64,000 bases of DNA from Holtermannia corniformis (lineage: Eukaryota; Basidiomycota; Tremellomycetes; Holtermanniales): the NCBI GenBank assembly GCA_001599935.1, contig BCIJ01000010.1:160021-224020 (forward strand), given 5' to 3'. Every line of letters begins with the position of its first letter. The stretch's first letter is position 1. Below are positions 22,401 to 31,403 of the stretch, in pieces. Position numbers and translations under genes: made by a program. Under the pieces are notes generated by a model. The model saw only the letters and a program-made list of their open reading frames with translations, did not search any database and was not told where the DNA came from.

Positions 22401-23110
22401 CTTGAGCTGCGGAACGCTCAGCCGTACGATCATGCATTCGACTCAGCCGACATACCTTGGCGACATCCGCCGACCCAGTCTCCCATCCCTTCACAGCCCC
22501 TTGTTTACCCAACACTTCCTCGCGACCTTTCTTGACCCTCGCTTCATGAGCTTCGCTCCAAGCTCGGAACGGTGCAAGAACACGGTCCTCGAGTTCTTTG
22601 GCAAGTGCTTCATGGGCTTGGCCACGAGCCGATGACGCGCCGGTCAAGGACAGGAGGGTGTGCTGGAGCGACGCCCCGCCGGAAGAGGTGGCGCTCAACG
22701 AGGAGATGGGCGGGTTCTGTAGGGTGTTGGCGAGTTGCCCACTGGCCTTTGCTTGGGACTGGGCAACACGTCAGCGATGTCACCGAGGGGCGATGTTGAG
22801 CACGGACCTGGATGAACGCGATAATGTCCTTGTTCTCGACACATCCCTACGACCTGTTAGCATGGCCGCACATCGGATAGCACATATTGCAACGCGTGGA
22901 GAATACATCGAGTGCAAGTCGGCAGGTGCTAACAGTAGCCGCACTGCTGTAAGAACCCTCGGCCACTGCGGCCTGCATCCTTTGAGGTGATCCGCCGCAT
23001 CTCCGGTAACCCACCTTGTCCAGCTGCTTGAACAGCGTCTCCAGGCCTGTGCGGTAGTCTGACGACCAGAACGAGTTGTGGAATGTCGGCGGAAGGGTGA
23101 TAGGGGCCAT
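19452..23110 (-). CDS. RGD2-like Rho GTPase-activating protein (F-BAR, DEP, RhoGAP)
   Basis: Membrane-bending GAP for Rho/Cdc42-type GTPases at growth sites. The start at 23110 gives MAPITLPPTFHNSFWSSDYR, the classical F-BAR opening. The coiled F-BAR half is split by an insertion of low-complexity Pro/Asp sequence (about 21900-22250). A DEP domain follows (GEEIVDWLVDNVEGF, AAEILSWGLMARIGVGRGFE). Coiled coil returns (VKKLESLRLSLEERIEQGLR), then RhoGAP (AIPDVLVALFKALDEMYGEL, RRRSWIYEVPLVETHQLRAQ, FLLELSPPVMGW). The tail is disordered and ends QAIANFEKGNDE at 19452. Many short introns. The usual arginine-finger region reads SWIYEVPL, with no Arg at the expected place. Domain order matches yeast Rgd2. 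Confidence 0.82.
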
Positions 23111-23422
23111 GATGGGGGCTGTACACGGCCGAACGCGTCGGGACGGTGCTGAACCTGTGTGGTTTCGCCGGCTAGACTGTTCTAGGGTGGCTCGAGATGC
23201 AGGTGTGCTCTTGCCGGCGCTCTCGAGTGCGTCTTGCTGTCTGGAACAATCTCGAGATGGTCCAAGAAGCCGTGGGTGGTGGCGAGGATGTTGCAAGCGG
23301 GGAAGACGCGAGGCACCCAAGTGGCGTCCTTCTCCGTGGCACTGGGTCACCGCATCGTCGTAACATCGATCAGGTATAGAGCCTAGATGGTAGACTATTC
23401 CGACTGTATATAGTGTAGCAAG
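23111..23422. other. Intergenic stretch upstream of the RhoGAP gene
   Basis: Open frames run antisense and sense over 23170-23380 but none is recognisable. It could include a 5' exon or untranslated leader of the RhoGAP gene. Confidence 0.35.
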
Positions 23423-23650
23423 CTAAGCATTCTTGCTGTCCGTTGACGAGGCACTGCTGTCTCCCGTCCCGGTACACGAGGGGGAGGTGATTTGCTTCGA
23501 CTCTACGACCGTGCCAGCCATTGTACACGTCTCGACCTGTTGGGCCGAGGTGAGATCGGATGAATACTTGGCTACAATGTGATGGACATGAGGAGCTGGG
23601 TACGTTGAGCAAGATGATTTGAAGCTATCGTATTCCGACCTCGTCGACAT
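23423..23650 (-). CDS. Small HxH protein, family B member 2
   Basis: Unrecognised 75-residue protein, MSTRSEYDSFKSSCSTYPAP followed by HVHHIVAKYSS and VETCTMAG. Cys-x6-His-x-His-His and a second Cys about 20 residues later match the pattern of the 18476 and 24838 genes. It is Ser/Thr-rich and has no signal peptide. It reads in the same direction as the next two family members to the right. Function unknown. Confidence 0.5.
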   Translation of the reverse strand: MSTRSEYDSFKSSCSTYPAPHVHHIVAKYSSDLTSAQQVETCTMAGTVVESKQITSPSCTGTGDSSASSTDSKNA

Positions 23651-23928
23651 GTCGTGTGATGAAGGTGCCTTTTGCGTTTAGTGAACCTGTGTAAGCATCA
23701 CCATCCACTCTGCTTGCAACACCGAGGTAACAGAAGGCACAGAGCTAGCTCCGCCTAACCACAATCTTCAACGGATCAGCAACCCCTTCGTCGTCCTAAA
23801 GGAGACGGCTCAGATAAAGCGCCGTTCGCCATCCGTGGGTGGTGAATGCGACATCAGCGCATTCCCGCCCAGCCGTAGTGTTTCGAGCATGCTTATACTA
23901 GCGCTAGAGTCACTAAGCTAATCAAGTG

Positions 23929-24171
23929 CTACGCGGGTCTATGTGCTTCATCTGTCAGACCTCCTGGTGTCTGGAATTGGTGGTCCGCAGGCAGCACAGT
24001 CCAGTACGTTGTCTGTTCCATGCCTAGCATGCACACATCACAAACCTGCATCAGAATCAAAGCCGGCGTCTTGCACGAGTTGGCGGACTGATGGTGTGCG
24101 TGAAGGTTTGCAGACTTGGCGCACGTCGTCCACACGACTGTCTGGCTGGCGTCGTATTGTTGGGTTGCCAT
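23929..24171 (-). CDS. Small HxH protein, family B member 3
   Basis: Unrecognised open frame of 80 residues, MATQQYDASQTVVWTTCAKS followed by ANLHAHHQSANSCK. The Cys-x6-His-x-His-His motif sits at nearly the same distance from the start as in its neighbours. The second half (VCDVCMLGMEQTTYWTVL) is less like the family, and a short GT-AG intron after LILMQ is possible, so the C-terminus is uncertain. Function unknown. Confidence 0.4.
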   Translation of the reverse strand: MATQQYDASQTVVWTTCAKSANLHAHHQSANSCKTPALILMQVCDVCMLGMEQTTYWTVLPADHQFQTPGGLTDEAHRPA

Positions 24172-24595
24172 GATGAGAAGTGGGATGATGCGGTATCAGG
24201 CCAGGGCACGAGCGCGGCCCAGCAGGTCGTGCGCTCACAAGTACCAACGCAGCGCTTCGCCTGGAGAAGGCTTGGTGCGCTGTGAACGGGCTCGTTCACT
24301 GGAGCCCTTTGTCTGCGATCTAGTTGTCGTCAGCCCAGCACACACACCCTTGCAAGTACGGATAGACTCGCAGTGGAGCCCTGTAACATGCATGCCTTCG
24401 ACCCCTGAGAGAATGAAAGTTATCATTTTGGTTTAATTTGAGATGTCACCGCCTCACAAAAGCCATCGCGATGCCAACAATGGCAGTCGTGAGGGGAAGC
24501 CTATTCCTTTGTTATTCCCTTCCAAGTGGTTAGGATGAGATGCGCAAGAGCAAGCCCTGCATCACAACTCAGTGACTCGAGATCGAGTATACAGT
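24172..24595. other. Intergenic stretch between family B members 3 and 4
   Basis: Nothing recognisable. Overlapping short frames occur on both strands without shared motifs. Confidence 0.35.
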
Positions 24596-24838
24596 CTACT
24601 TTTCGCTTTGGCCTGATCCCGCTTGACCTGGCTTCTCGTTGACATTGGTGGCCACATTCCCATCTGACGACGACGCGGGCGGGGCTTTGGGCCGACTCTT
24701 GAGGCTACATACGTCTCTATTGACTGTAATGATGCCGTCGGTACTTGGCGCAGACGTGGTGTGGAGATGATGTGTGTGGGGCTTAGATGACGCGGGACAC
24801 TCGGTCGTATACGTGGTGGTAGACGATGGACCAGACAT
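24596..24838 (-). CDS. Small HxH protein, family B member 4
   Basis: Unrecognised 80-residue protein, MSGPSSTTTYTTECPASSKP followed by HTHHLHTTSAPSTDGIITVN and RDVCSLK. CPASSKPHTH aligns directly with CPAAEPPHEH of the 18476 protein, and the ITVNRDVC strand with INVTFNDEC; this pair is the best evidence that family B is real. The tail is Pro/Ser/Gly-rich and disordered. On the minus strand a CATAAAAGG box near 24877-24884 is suitably placed upstream of the ATG. Function unknown. Confidence 0.6.
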   Translation of the reverse strand: MSGPSSTTTYTTECPASSKPHTHHLHTTSAPSTDGIITVNRDVCSLKSRPKAPPASSSDGNVATNVNEKPGQAGSGQSEK

Positions 24839-25117
24839 GGTTGCAATGGATTGAAGTTTGAAGGTGTATAGCGCCTTTTATGCGCTACGACGCTGCCTGC
24901 AAGCGCCTTCGCTGAAGCGCAATCCGCCTTCTGATATGTCGAGGACGCCGACTTCTACTAGCTAGAAGCCGAGTTTAGGCGCACGGCTGGCAAGGGTGAT
25001 ACTGACAGGTCAGTGTCAATACACTATATATATGTCATTGCGTGATCTACGCCTGATACTCAAGCGCGATGTCAACTCAAATGACTAGTGCCCGCTCTTG
25101 CACTAATGCGGTCAACG

Positions 25118-25523
25118 TCAACCTTGGCAAAGACTTGACAGACTTCCACTCACTGCGGTGCAGATCCAGTCATTGTCACTGTCGACGTTCTCGCTGTATT
25201 CACCGCACACGCCATTGTGCGCCGAATCGTCGCAGGTACAAGAGCGATAGCAATCGTTCGCGTGCAGGACTTTCGCACCGACGCACTGCGAAACGTTAGC
25301 GACGCCACATGGGTCTCGTCGAGAAACATACGCTGTCGCACAGAGTGTCTTCGTTGATCCAGTCGGCCCCGTTGGTACACGCGCCGTTCATTTCCTCTGG
25401 GCCCGAGTGGGCTAGAGTGCAGGGGCAGAGACTGCTACAAGTCAGCGCAGATAGCTCTGGGTCATCCGCGAGCTTGATCCCTGCTTACGCGATAAAGTCG
25501 GACGAGTCGGACGAGTCGGACAT
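25118..25523 (-). CDS. Three-exon small Cys-rich protein
   Basis: Not visible as one open frame; found by splicing. Exon 1 is MSDSSDSSDFIA (start 25523). An intron beginning GTAAGC and ending CTGACTTGTAG leads, in frame, to SLCPCTLAHSGPEEMNGACT and NGADWINEDTLCDS. A second intron (GTATGT, branch CGCTAAC, TTCGCAG) leads to CVGAKVLHANDCYRSCTC, DDSAHNGVCGEYS and DWICTA, with a stop near 25118. About ten cysteines lie in roughly 100 residues, yet there is no signal peptide, so these may be metal ligands rather than disulfides. A TATA box lies about 60 bases upstream (25584-25591). A further short intron before the stop is possible. Family unknown. Confidence 0.55.
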
Positions 25524-25583
25524 CTTGTCTGGATGTGCAAAGCTAGTTCTAGGCTGGGTTGTGCGCTAGACTGGATGCTCGTC

Positions 25584-25591
25584 ATTATATA
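25584..25591 (-). promoter_or_regulatory. TATA box of the 25523 gene
   Basis: Reads TATATAAT on the minus strand, 60 bases before the ATG at 25523. Confidence 0.5.
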
Positions 25592-25599
25592 CCCGGGGG

Positions 25600-26106
25600 A
25601 AGATCGTGACCTAACATATCATTGGACATTCTTCCACTGCAATACCGGACTAAGATTCAGCACGCATGCGCTGTGCGTAGCTGCCGATCTACGAATGGCA
25701 ACAGCGCCCTGATCAATGCATACTAAAGGTAAGTTTACTTCCTTACAGAAGTTGTAAAGATGAACTGACATGATTCGATGAGCTCGTAGACTTGCGCGGT
25801 ATCATTCGCGGCCTCCACAAAGGTGATACACGTCGACATCGGTCATGTCCTTTGGGATGTCGTGAAGACGCGCACGCAGGTCCGACTCCGCATAGTAAAG
25901 GTCGACGATAGGTCAGTCCAAAGTAAATCCGGAAAAGACAGTGATAACTGATGAGGAAAGCTTGTCCCACGATCCAACATGGAAGATGATTGACAGCGAG
26001 GTGGCTGAGAAAAGGTATGCTAGACCGATACCGCCAACAGCGCGCCTTCAGGGTGCGATCGTCAAGAAAGGTGCAAACACGCCAATCAAGCCTCCGGGAA
26101 TCCGCA
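25600..26106. other. Left flank of the hAT insertion with frames open through the empty site
   Basis: No secure gene. If the element and one copy of its 8-bp duplication are removed, frames on both strands stay open across the junction: a plus-strand frame (including MIDSEVAEKRYARPIPP) that would stop shortly after the junction, and a minus-strand frame that would begin at an ATG in the right flank (near 31317) and run to 25743. Both cannot be coding and neither resembles a family I know. Confidence 0.3.
26099..26106. repeat. Target site duplication, left copy
   Basis: AATCCGCA, identical to 31213-31220. Eight bases is the duplication length made by hAT transposases. Confidence 0.85.
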
Positions 26107-26131
26107 CAAAAAATGTGGCGCGGATATCCTT
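26107..26131 (+). repeat. hAT left terminal inverted repeat
   Basis: C, a run of A, then GCGCGGATATCCT; pairs with 31188-31212. Confidence 0.8.
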
Positions 26132-26736
26132 TCGAGCATCCTTATCCTCGAGAGGGATATCCTCGCTCTGCACAGACATCCTTATCCGTATCCGCATCCT
26201 CAAGGATCATGTGTCGCGGATATCCCTTCCGCGCGTCTATGTCATGATCCCGCCTGGATCCTGTCAGGCTCCGGCCGGCCGGTCCGATCGGCCGCAACCG
26301 GCTTCGCTCATTGGATCAGCTCGCACCGCGCAACGGTCGTAGGAACGATCGGGACTGCGCAAGCTGCGCACAGGAACTACTGGAAGCGGAAGGAATCGGT
26401 CGGGTCGACGTCGGTGTCGACGACAGTGACGACGTCGACGACGTCGTCAACGCGCGCGCAATCCCGAAGGCCACAGGGTATAAGAGAAGGGGCTTTGGCT
26501 GTTGTAGTTCTTCATCTGGTCTTACTTCTCATGCACTCCTGAACCACGGGTAGCTGCCGAGTCCTCCAGAGCTCACTCTTGACAGTCTAAGGATACAAGG
26601 ATATGCGCGGATATCCTTGGATCCGCGTATCCTTGAACGCTGATTTCGACCCGAGCAGCAACAACTTGCGTCTGACTAAAGCTCTGCCGCTGCAATGGAT
26701 ACAGTAGTTTATGCATACAACTACACGTCCATCCAC

Positions 26737-29700
26737 TCACTCAGGCTCTGGAGATTCTGCCCTGATACTCCCAGACGCCGTCGCTTGGCTGATCGACCGT
26801 GTCCGCTGTCGCTGAGCCTCGAACTTGTGCCAGTCGTCCTCTGACAGCAAGCCCTTCTTCGACCACGAGCCCAGACACATGAGGGCTCGAATCGTCTCGC
26901 GCTTGAGCCTGTGGCGGCGGTACGAGACGGTCAAGCCGCCCATCGAGAATGCCCGTTCGGGTTCGACAGAGGTCGCTGCAGATGTCAGAGACGGCTGCAG
27001 ACGGCGAGAAACACACCTGGAGCCGACAAGACGTCGAGAGCCAGCTGCGCCATGCCGTTTCGATGCCAGAGCGACCCTTCGGGAGCCTCCCGCGTCCACC
27101 ACTCGATGGGGTCGACCAGCGACGTCCCTTCGACCGAGACACACTCGCCATGGATCCAGGCAGACACGGGATCGAGTAGAGGGTCACTGGTTCCCGCTGC
27201 TTGAGGCGGCTTGAGCAGTGTTGGGACCTGGGGTAGAAATCGACCGCGGAAATCGAGGATATCCGCGGATACACGCGGATACGCGCGGATTTGGAGGGAT
27301 TTGAGCGGATACGCCGTTTGTGGGTTTGTTTGATGTTTGGAAGAGGTAAATCTTGGTCAGCGCAGCACGTAACAATCAGGCTAGTCATGTGGACGAACCT
27401 TGGCGGTGGATCTTGCCTGTGACTGCGGGACGGGCTCAGCCGGTTGGTAAAGCTTGTACAAGTCCCGGAGCGCGCGGACAGCCCCGTCTTTCCACTCTGT
27501 CTCCCACTCTTGCTTCTCCAGGTAAGCCATGCGCAGAGACGGGTGCAGCACTGCATCATGTCAGCCTGAAAGATCATTTACGGCTGATTTTGAGAAACTC
27601 ACGCATGGCGACGCGATATAGCACGGATTTGTCGGTCTTCGCATAGTACTTGTTCAGAGTGAGCAGTGCCATGCGAGCGCCAATGCGTATCGAAGTCGGA
27701 TGGCCATTGGCTTGAGCGATTGCGGCGAAATGACCCGAGAACTGATCAATCCAGGGAACGACCGTGGCNACCGACGCTCGCATCGTGAGCGTGCCGGCGG
27801 CTGACTGGAAGATGTCGACAAGTTCCGTGCAAAACTAATGCAAGTCAAAGTCAGCGAAGACCAAAAGGATATCCACGGATCCAAGGATATCCGCGATATC
27901 CTTGGATATCCTTGATGTGACTCACTGCGAGCGTGGGCGCCAGGTGCTCCAGGATCGTGAAGTCGAGGTCGGTCAAGCGAATGGCATCGGTGAAGAGCGA
28001 TTTGCCTTCGAGCGACGCAACCAGCGGCATCGCGTAGAAGTGCTCGCTGCGTATATGAGCCATGATGTAAGCTTGCGCGCGCAGACTTACATAACAAGGC
28101 GGAAATGCAGGCAGTCTTGCAGCATCTCGCCCGTCGANTTCCATCGCGTGATGACATCACGCTTGATGAGGCGTGATCCGATCGAGCCGTCGACTTTCTT
28201 GGTCGCTATGCAGGCATCGATAGCCTCGAACCAGGCCTTGCGATACCTGGGACCCAGCGCCATCGTCTTGGCCAGTACACGAGCCTTGAAGAAGCGTCAA
28301 TCATCTAAAGCCGATCAAGGATCCAAAAGGATCCGCGGATATCCGCACTCACTTTCAGGATCAACCTGCGAGCTGCATGCAGCTCGGAGTCCTTCAACCT
28401 GTCGAAGAGAAGGTCCCATGATGGCAGGACGTGGTAATTGCCGACCGAGATGTCATGGTTCTGCAGAACGGGCATGATGGCTTGGTGATCAAGACGCGCC
28501 TGTTCCCATGATGCCGCAGTTTTGAGCTCTTCCATGGCCTCGACCTCGTCAGGCGCGTCGTCTTNGAGCTGCTGCCGCTCGGCAGCAGTCATCTCAGCNG
28601 CCTGGGCGGAATAGGCGTCGCGGAGATGCAAGATCTCCTCGGTTGTTGGCTCAGACTCGCCGGCAGAGAGCCGAGAGCCTTCGACAGCCATCGCCTGTAG
28701 TTCTGCCATGTCGGCTTTGGACGTGAAGGGCGTGAGGAAGGCCTGCGCAATGTTTGATGAGTAAAGTANGATTCGCGGATCTCGCGGATACTGACTTTGA
28801 CGACGAGGTTGAGAGTATGCGCGAAGCAGCGCACCCGATGAGTCTTGCCCTTGAAGAGGGGAAGTCCCATGCCGCCGAGACGTTGGCAAAGCTTGCCGTT
28901 GACTGAGTGATTGTCGCCNACNAACGTGAAAAGCTAAACCAGGGATCAGGGATATCCGCGGNATCCGTGATGATCCTTGCTCACGTGATCTTTCAAGTTN
29001 GCCTCTTTGAGGGACTCGTACACCAATTCNGCCAGTCGGTCGCCCGTATGAGCCGAGTCATCACTGCAGAGCACGTCAGCGGCGTTCAAGAGCGCGCATA
29101 TCACGTACTAGATGAAGTCGGTCACTGCCGACTCGATGACAGACTTGCCAGGCTCGCGATGCACCCAGCTGGCGACCACTCCNACGAAGCTGGCATGATT
29201 GCCTGATGTCCAGCCATCGACGGCCAAGTGCAGGCCACGATTGACCCGTTCACGGATCTTGGCCATCACGATGGGTCTGACGAAGTGGAAAAACTCTACT
29301 GTCAACGCAGACAGGTTCGCGGGAGAGGGCGGACGAGGAATGAGGGGGCTGATGGACATTATANGTTGTTGGATCTGAAACTACATCAGTATCCGTGCCG
29401 ATCCGCGCCGATCCGCGGTCGACAGATCATGTGAAGACTCACGCAATCGTCTTTGACAAGATTAAAAGGCCTGTTGTGCTTGGCGAAGCTTGTAATGAGG
29501 ATAAAGAGGAGTTGGGAGCGGTTCATCGAACGCGGACGGTCGGNGGGGACGAGTTGAGCACNGTCGGCGTCGATAGCCCTGCCCTTGCACCTGTCGAAGT
29601 GCTTTCGGACCTGGCCGCCAGACATGCCCTCGGTGATGTGCCGAATGATGATTGCGGGGCAATTCCTGAAACGTATGAGCCTTCATCAAAGCTAGAATGA

Positions 29701-30857
29701 TTCGAGGATCCGTGGATATCCGCGGATATCCACGGATCCTCGAATCATCATTCTACTCACCGGCAAGCCACTTGCACCCATGTACGGTCCCATTCAGGCA
29801 GCGAGGGATCCACTACACGTCCAGCGTGCTTGGCCTGCTCGTCGGAGAGCAGCTCAGCGGGAAACATCGTCAACCAAGACGGGCTCTTGGACTTCGCCTG
29901 CGTCTTGATGAGCCGATCAAGCGCTGCAGTCTTGCCCGGCCAATTGCGTGCGGTGTAGACCCACGAGCCGCTAGTACTGCTCTTGGACTTGTCGGCAGCC
30001 GGAGACGGGCTCGGCGGCGGCGAGGGACTTGTAGCCCTGCCTTTGCCCTTTGGATCNGAGGTTTTGGCTTTGCCCGGCGTCTTTCGAGGCGTGCGAGGTT
30101 TCGCGGGTGCCTTTTGAGGTGCGGCTGGCCTGGCAGGAGCGTCGCCNGTCTTTGTCCGCGTCCGCTGAGCTGGCGGTTCAGCCTCGAGCTCATCCTCGCC
30201 CTCTGCTTGGGCTTCAGCGTGGGTGCGCTTTAACGGGGATGGCGCCACTGGTGTGGATGGACGTGGGAGGCGGGGGGCGGGAGGGTTTGGCTGCGATGCT
30301 GAGTAGATATTAGCGAAAGGATCGCACCATCCGCGGATATCCGCGGATCCGCACTTACAAGATGCCCATCGCGGGGACGTTCTGGTTGATGGCGCGGGCG
30401 GCTTGGCGGGTGTTTGAGGATTCTTTTTACCAGGCGAACCCTTGCCCTGAGCTCGAAGGCGTTCGCGGTGCACTACAAGATCGTCAGGATCGTGATTAGG
30501 CGTATCCGCGATGCAGCTTACATTCTCCCATTGTTTTTAGCTTGGGACTGGCGTGCGGCTGAGAAGAGACAGAGGGCGTCTTCGAGCCGCTGGCTACACC
30601 AGGTAGCGCCTTGTTGTGCGACTTGTAGTACTCGCGAAGTACCNTAATGAGNGATTGGACGTTNTTGATGTTGTCNTNGTCNTTCTCGNNNGAATCNCCG
30701 CGAAACTGCTCGGCGCCNGNGCCAGCAGTGGCCTCAAGCAGCTCTGCATCAGGGTCAGCTTTGATGCAGANCGTCCAATCCATCCAGACGCACCGGCTGG
30801 CTCGAGACCCTTTTCGAGCAACGTGCATTCGTCCAACAGAGCCTTGAGGTGCGCCAT
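26737..30857 (-). CDS. hAT-family transposase, multi-exon, with unresolved bases
   Basis: Reads right to left. The N-terminal part (about 30500-30857, MAHLKALLDECTLLEKGLEP) is followed by a basic Pro/Lys/Arg-rich linker (29760-30470). A possible Cys/His finger is CPAIIIRHITEGMSGGQV with HFDRCKG (about 29560-29660). The RNase H-like core has GLHLAVDGWTSGNHASF (about 29200) and RCFAHTLNLVVKVS (about 28800), both hAT signatures. The C-terminal dimerisation segment is TSVEPERAFSMGGLTVSYRR followed by RETIRALMCLGSW (about 26870-26990), ending RAESPEPE at 26737. Coding blocks are separated by 40-120 base gaps with splice-like ends, each carrying GGATATCC or CGCGGAT repeats. Exon edges and the true start are uncertain because of N bases. 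Confidence 0.75.
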
Positions 30858-31060
30858 CTTGCTGCCAGTGAGTTGGTGTAGTCGTCTGAGAGGGACACGA
30901 AGTTGCTGCNAGCGNGTGGATGTTCTGCAAGACAGTCAGAAACGCTCGAGCCGCCGTTTGAGATGTCGTCGGCGTTTCGGCGAAAGCACCTTAACCCCCC
31001 CTTTCCTCAAGGATATCCGCGTTTCCGCGTATCCGCGTTTTCTCNNAAGTGCGGATATCC
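27250..31060. repeat. Dispersed GGATATCC/CCGCGG repeats in transposase introns
   Basis: Clusters lie near 27255-27305, 27866-27916, 28317-28348, 28791-28811, 28947-28975, 29398-29425, 29697-29748, 30325-30355 and 31010-31060, with more in the subterminal zones near 26115-26240, 26600-26635 and 31185-31200. Each is a variant of a self-complementary core such as GGATATCCGCGGATATCC. Almost every one falls in a non-coding gap of the transposase gene. Confidence 0.8.
29697..29748. repeat. 52-bp perfect palindrome inside a transposase intron
   Basis: Two 26-base arms meet without a spacer between 29722 and 29723 (centre GGATATCCGCGGATATCC); all 26 pairs were checked by hand. In RNA it could fold as a long hairpin in the intron; in DNA it could extrude a cruciform. 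Confidence 0.85.
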
Positions 31061-31187
31061 TTGCTTGCTGATCTTGTATCCGCGTTTTGATCCTTGCCAC
31101 TCACGTGCAGATCCTTGTTTCCTTGGCGAGGGTCAGCGCGCGGATAACCAGGGATATACACCCGTTTTTCTTACGGCAGCTCAAATC

Positions 31188-31212
31188 AAGGATATCCGCG
31201 CTGATTTTTTTG
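31188..31212 (-). repeat. hAT right terminal inverted repeat
   Basis: Reverse complement begins CAAAAAAATCAGCGCGG; partner of 26107-26131. Confidence 0.8.
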
Positions 31213-31220
31213 AATCCGCA
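31213..31220. repeat. Target site duplication, right copy
   Basis: AATCCGCA, identical to 26099-26106. Confidence 0.85.
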
Positions 31221-31403
31221 AGCCTCGCAGGAAAGAGTGACTCGAGCCGACAATCGATGGTGTGGCGTTGCTGCGATGTGCAGAAGTCGCAGGATTGGCT
31301 CGGGGCATGGCGATACATGAAATGGTATCCCCGACGGGTAGAATGGTGCGACCTCTAGGTATCGCTCTGCCGAGCCAGAGATGTGAAGGGCTGTCGAGCC
31401 ATG

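Larger units (their letters stand above)
26107..31212 (-). mobile_element. Complete hAT-family DNA transposon (5.1 kb)
   Basis: Bounded by a perfect 8-bp direct repeat and by inverted ends: the left end reads CAAAAAATGTGGCGCGGATA and the right end, reverse-complemented, CAAAAAAATCAGCGCGGATA, 21 of the first 25 positions agreeing without gaps. Inside is a split transposase gene on the minus strand with the hAT catalytic and C-terminal dimerisation segments. GGATATCC/CCGCGG-type repeats fill both subterminal zones and the gaps between coding blocks. All unresolved bases (N) seen in the window lie between about 27770 and 31046, inside this element, which suggests several near-identical copies in the genome. 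The perfect duplication suggests a recent insertion. The N positions prevent judging whether the transposase is intact. Confidence 0.88.

Noticed and set aside
26405..26460. GTCGAC/GACGAC self-complementary run near the left hAT end
   Set aside because: Could be simple-sequence bias; not repeated elsewhere and no clear role.
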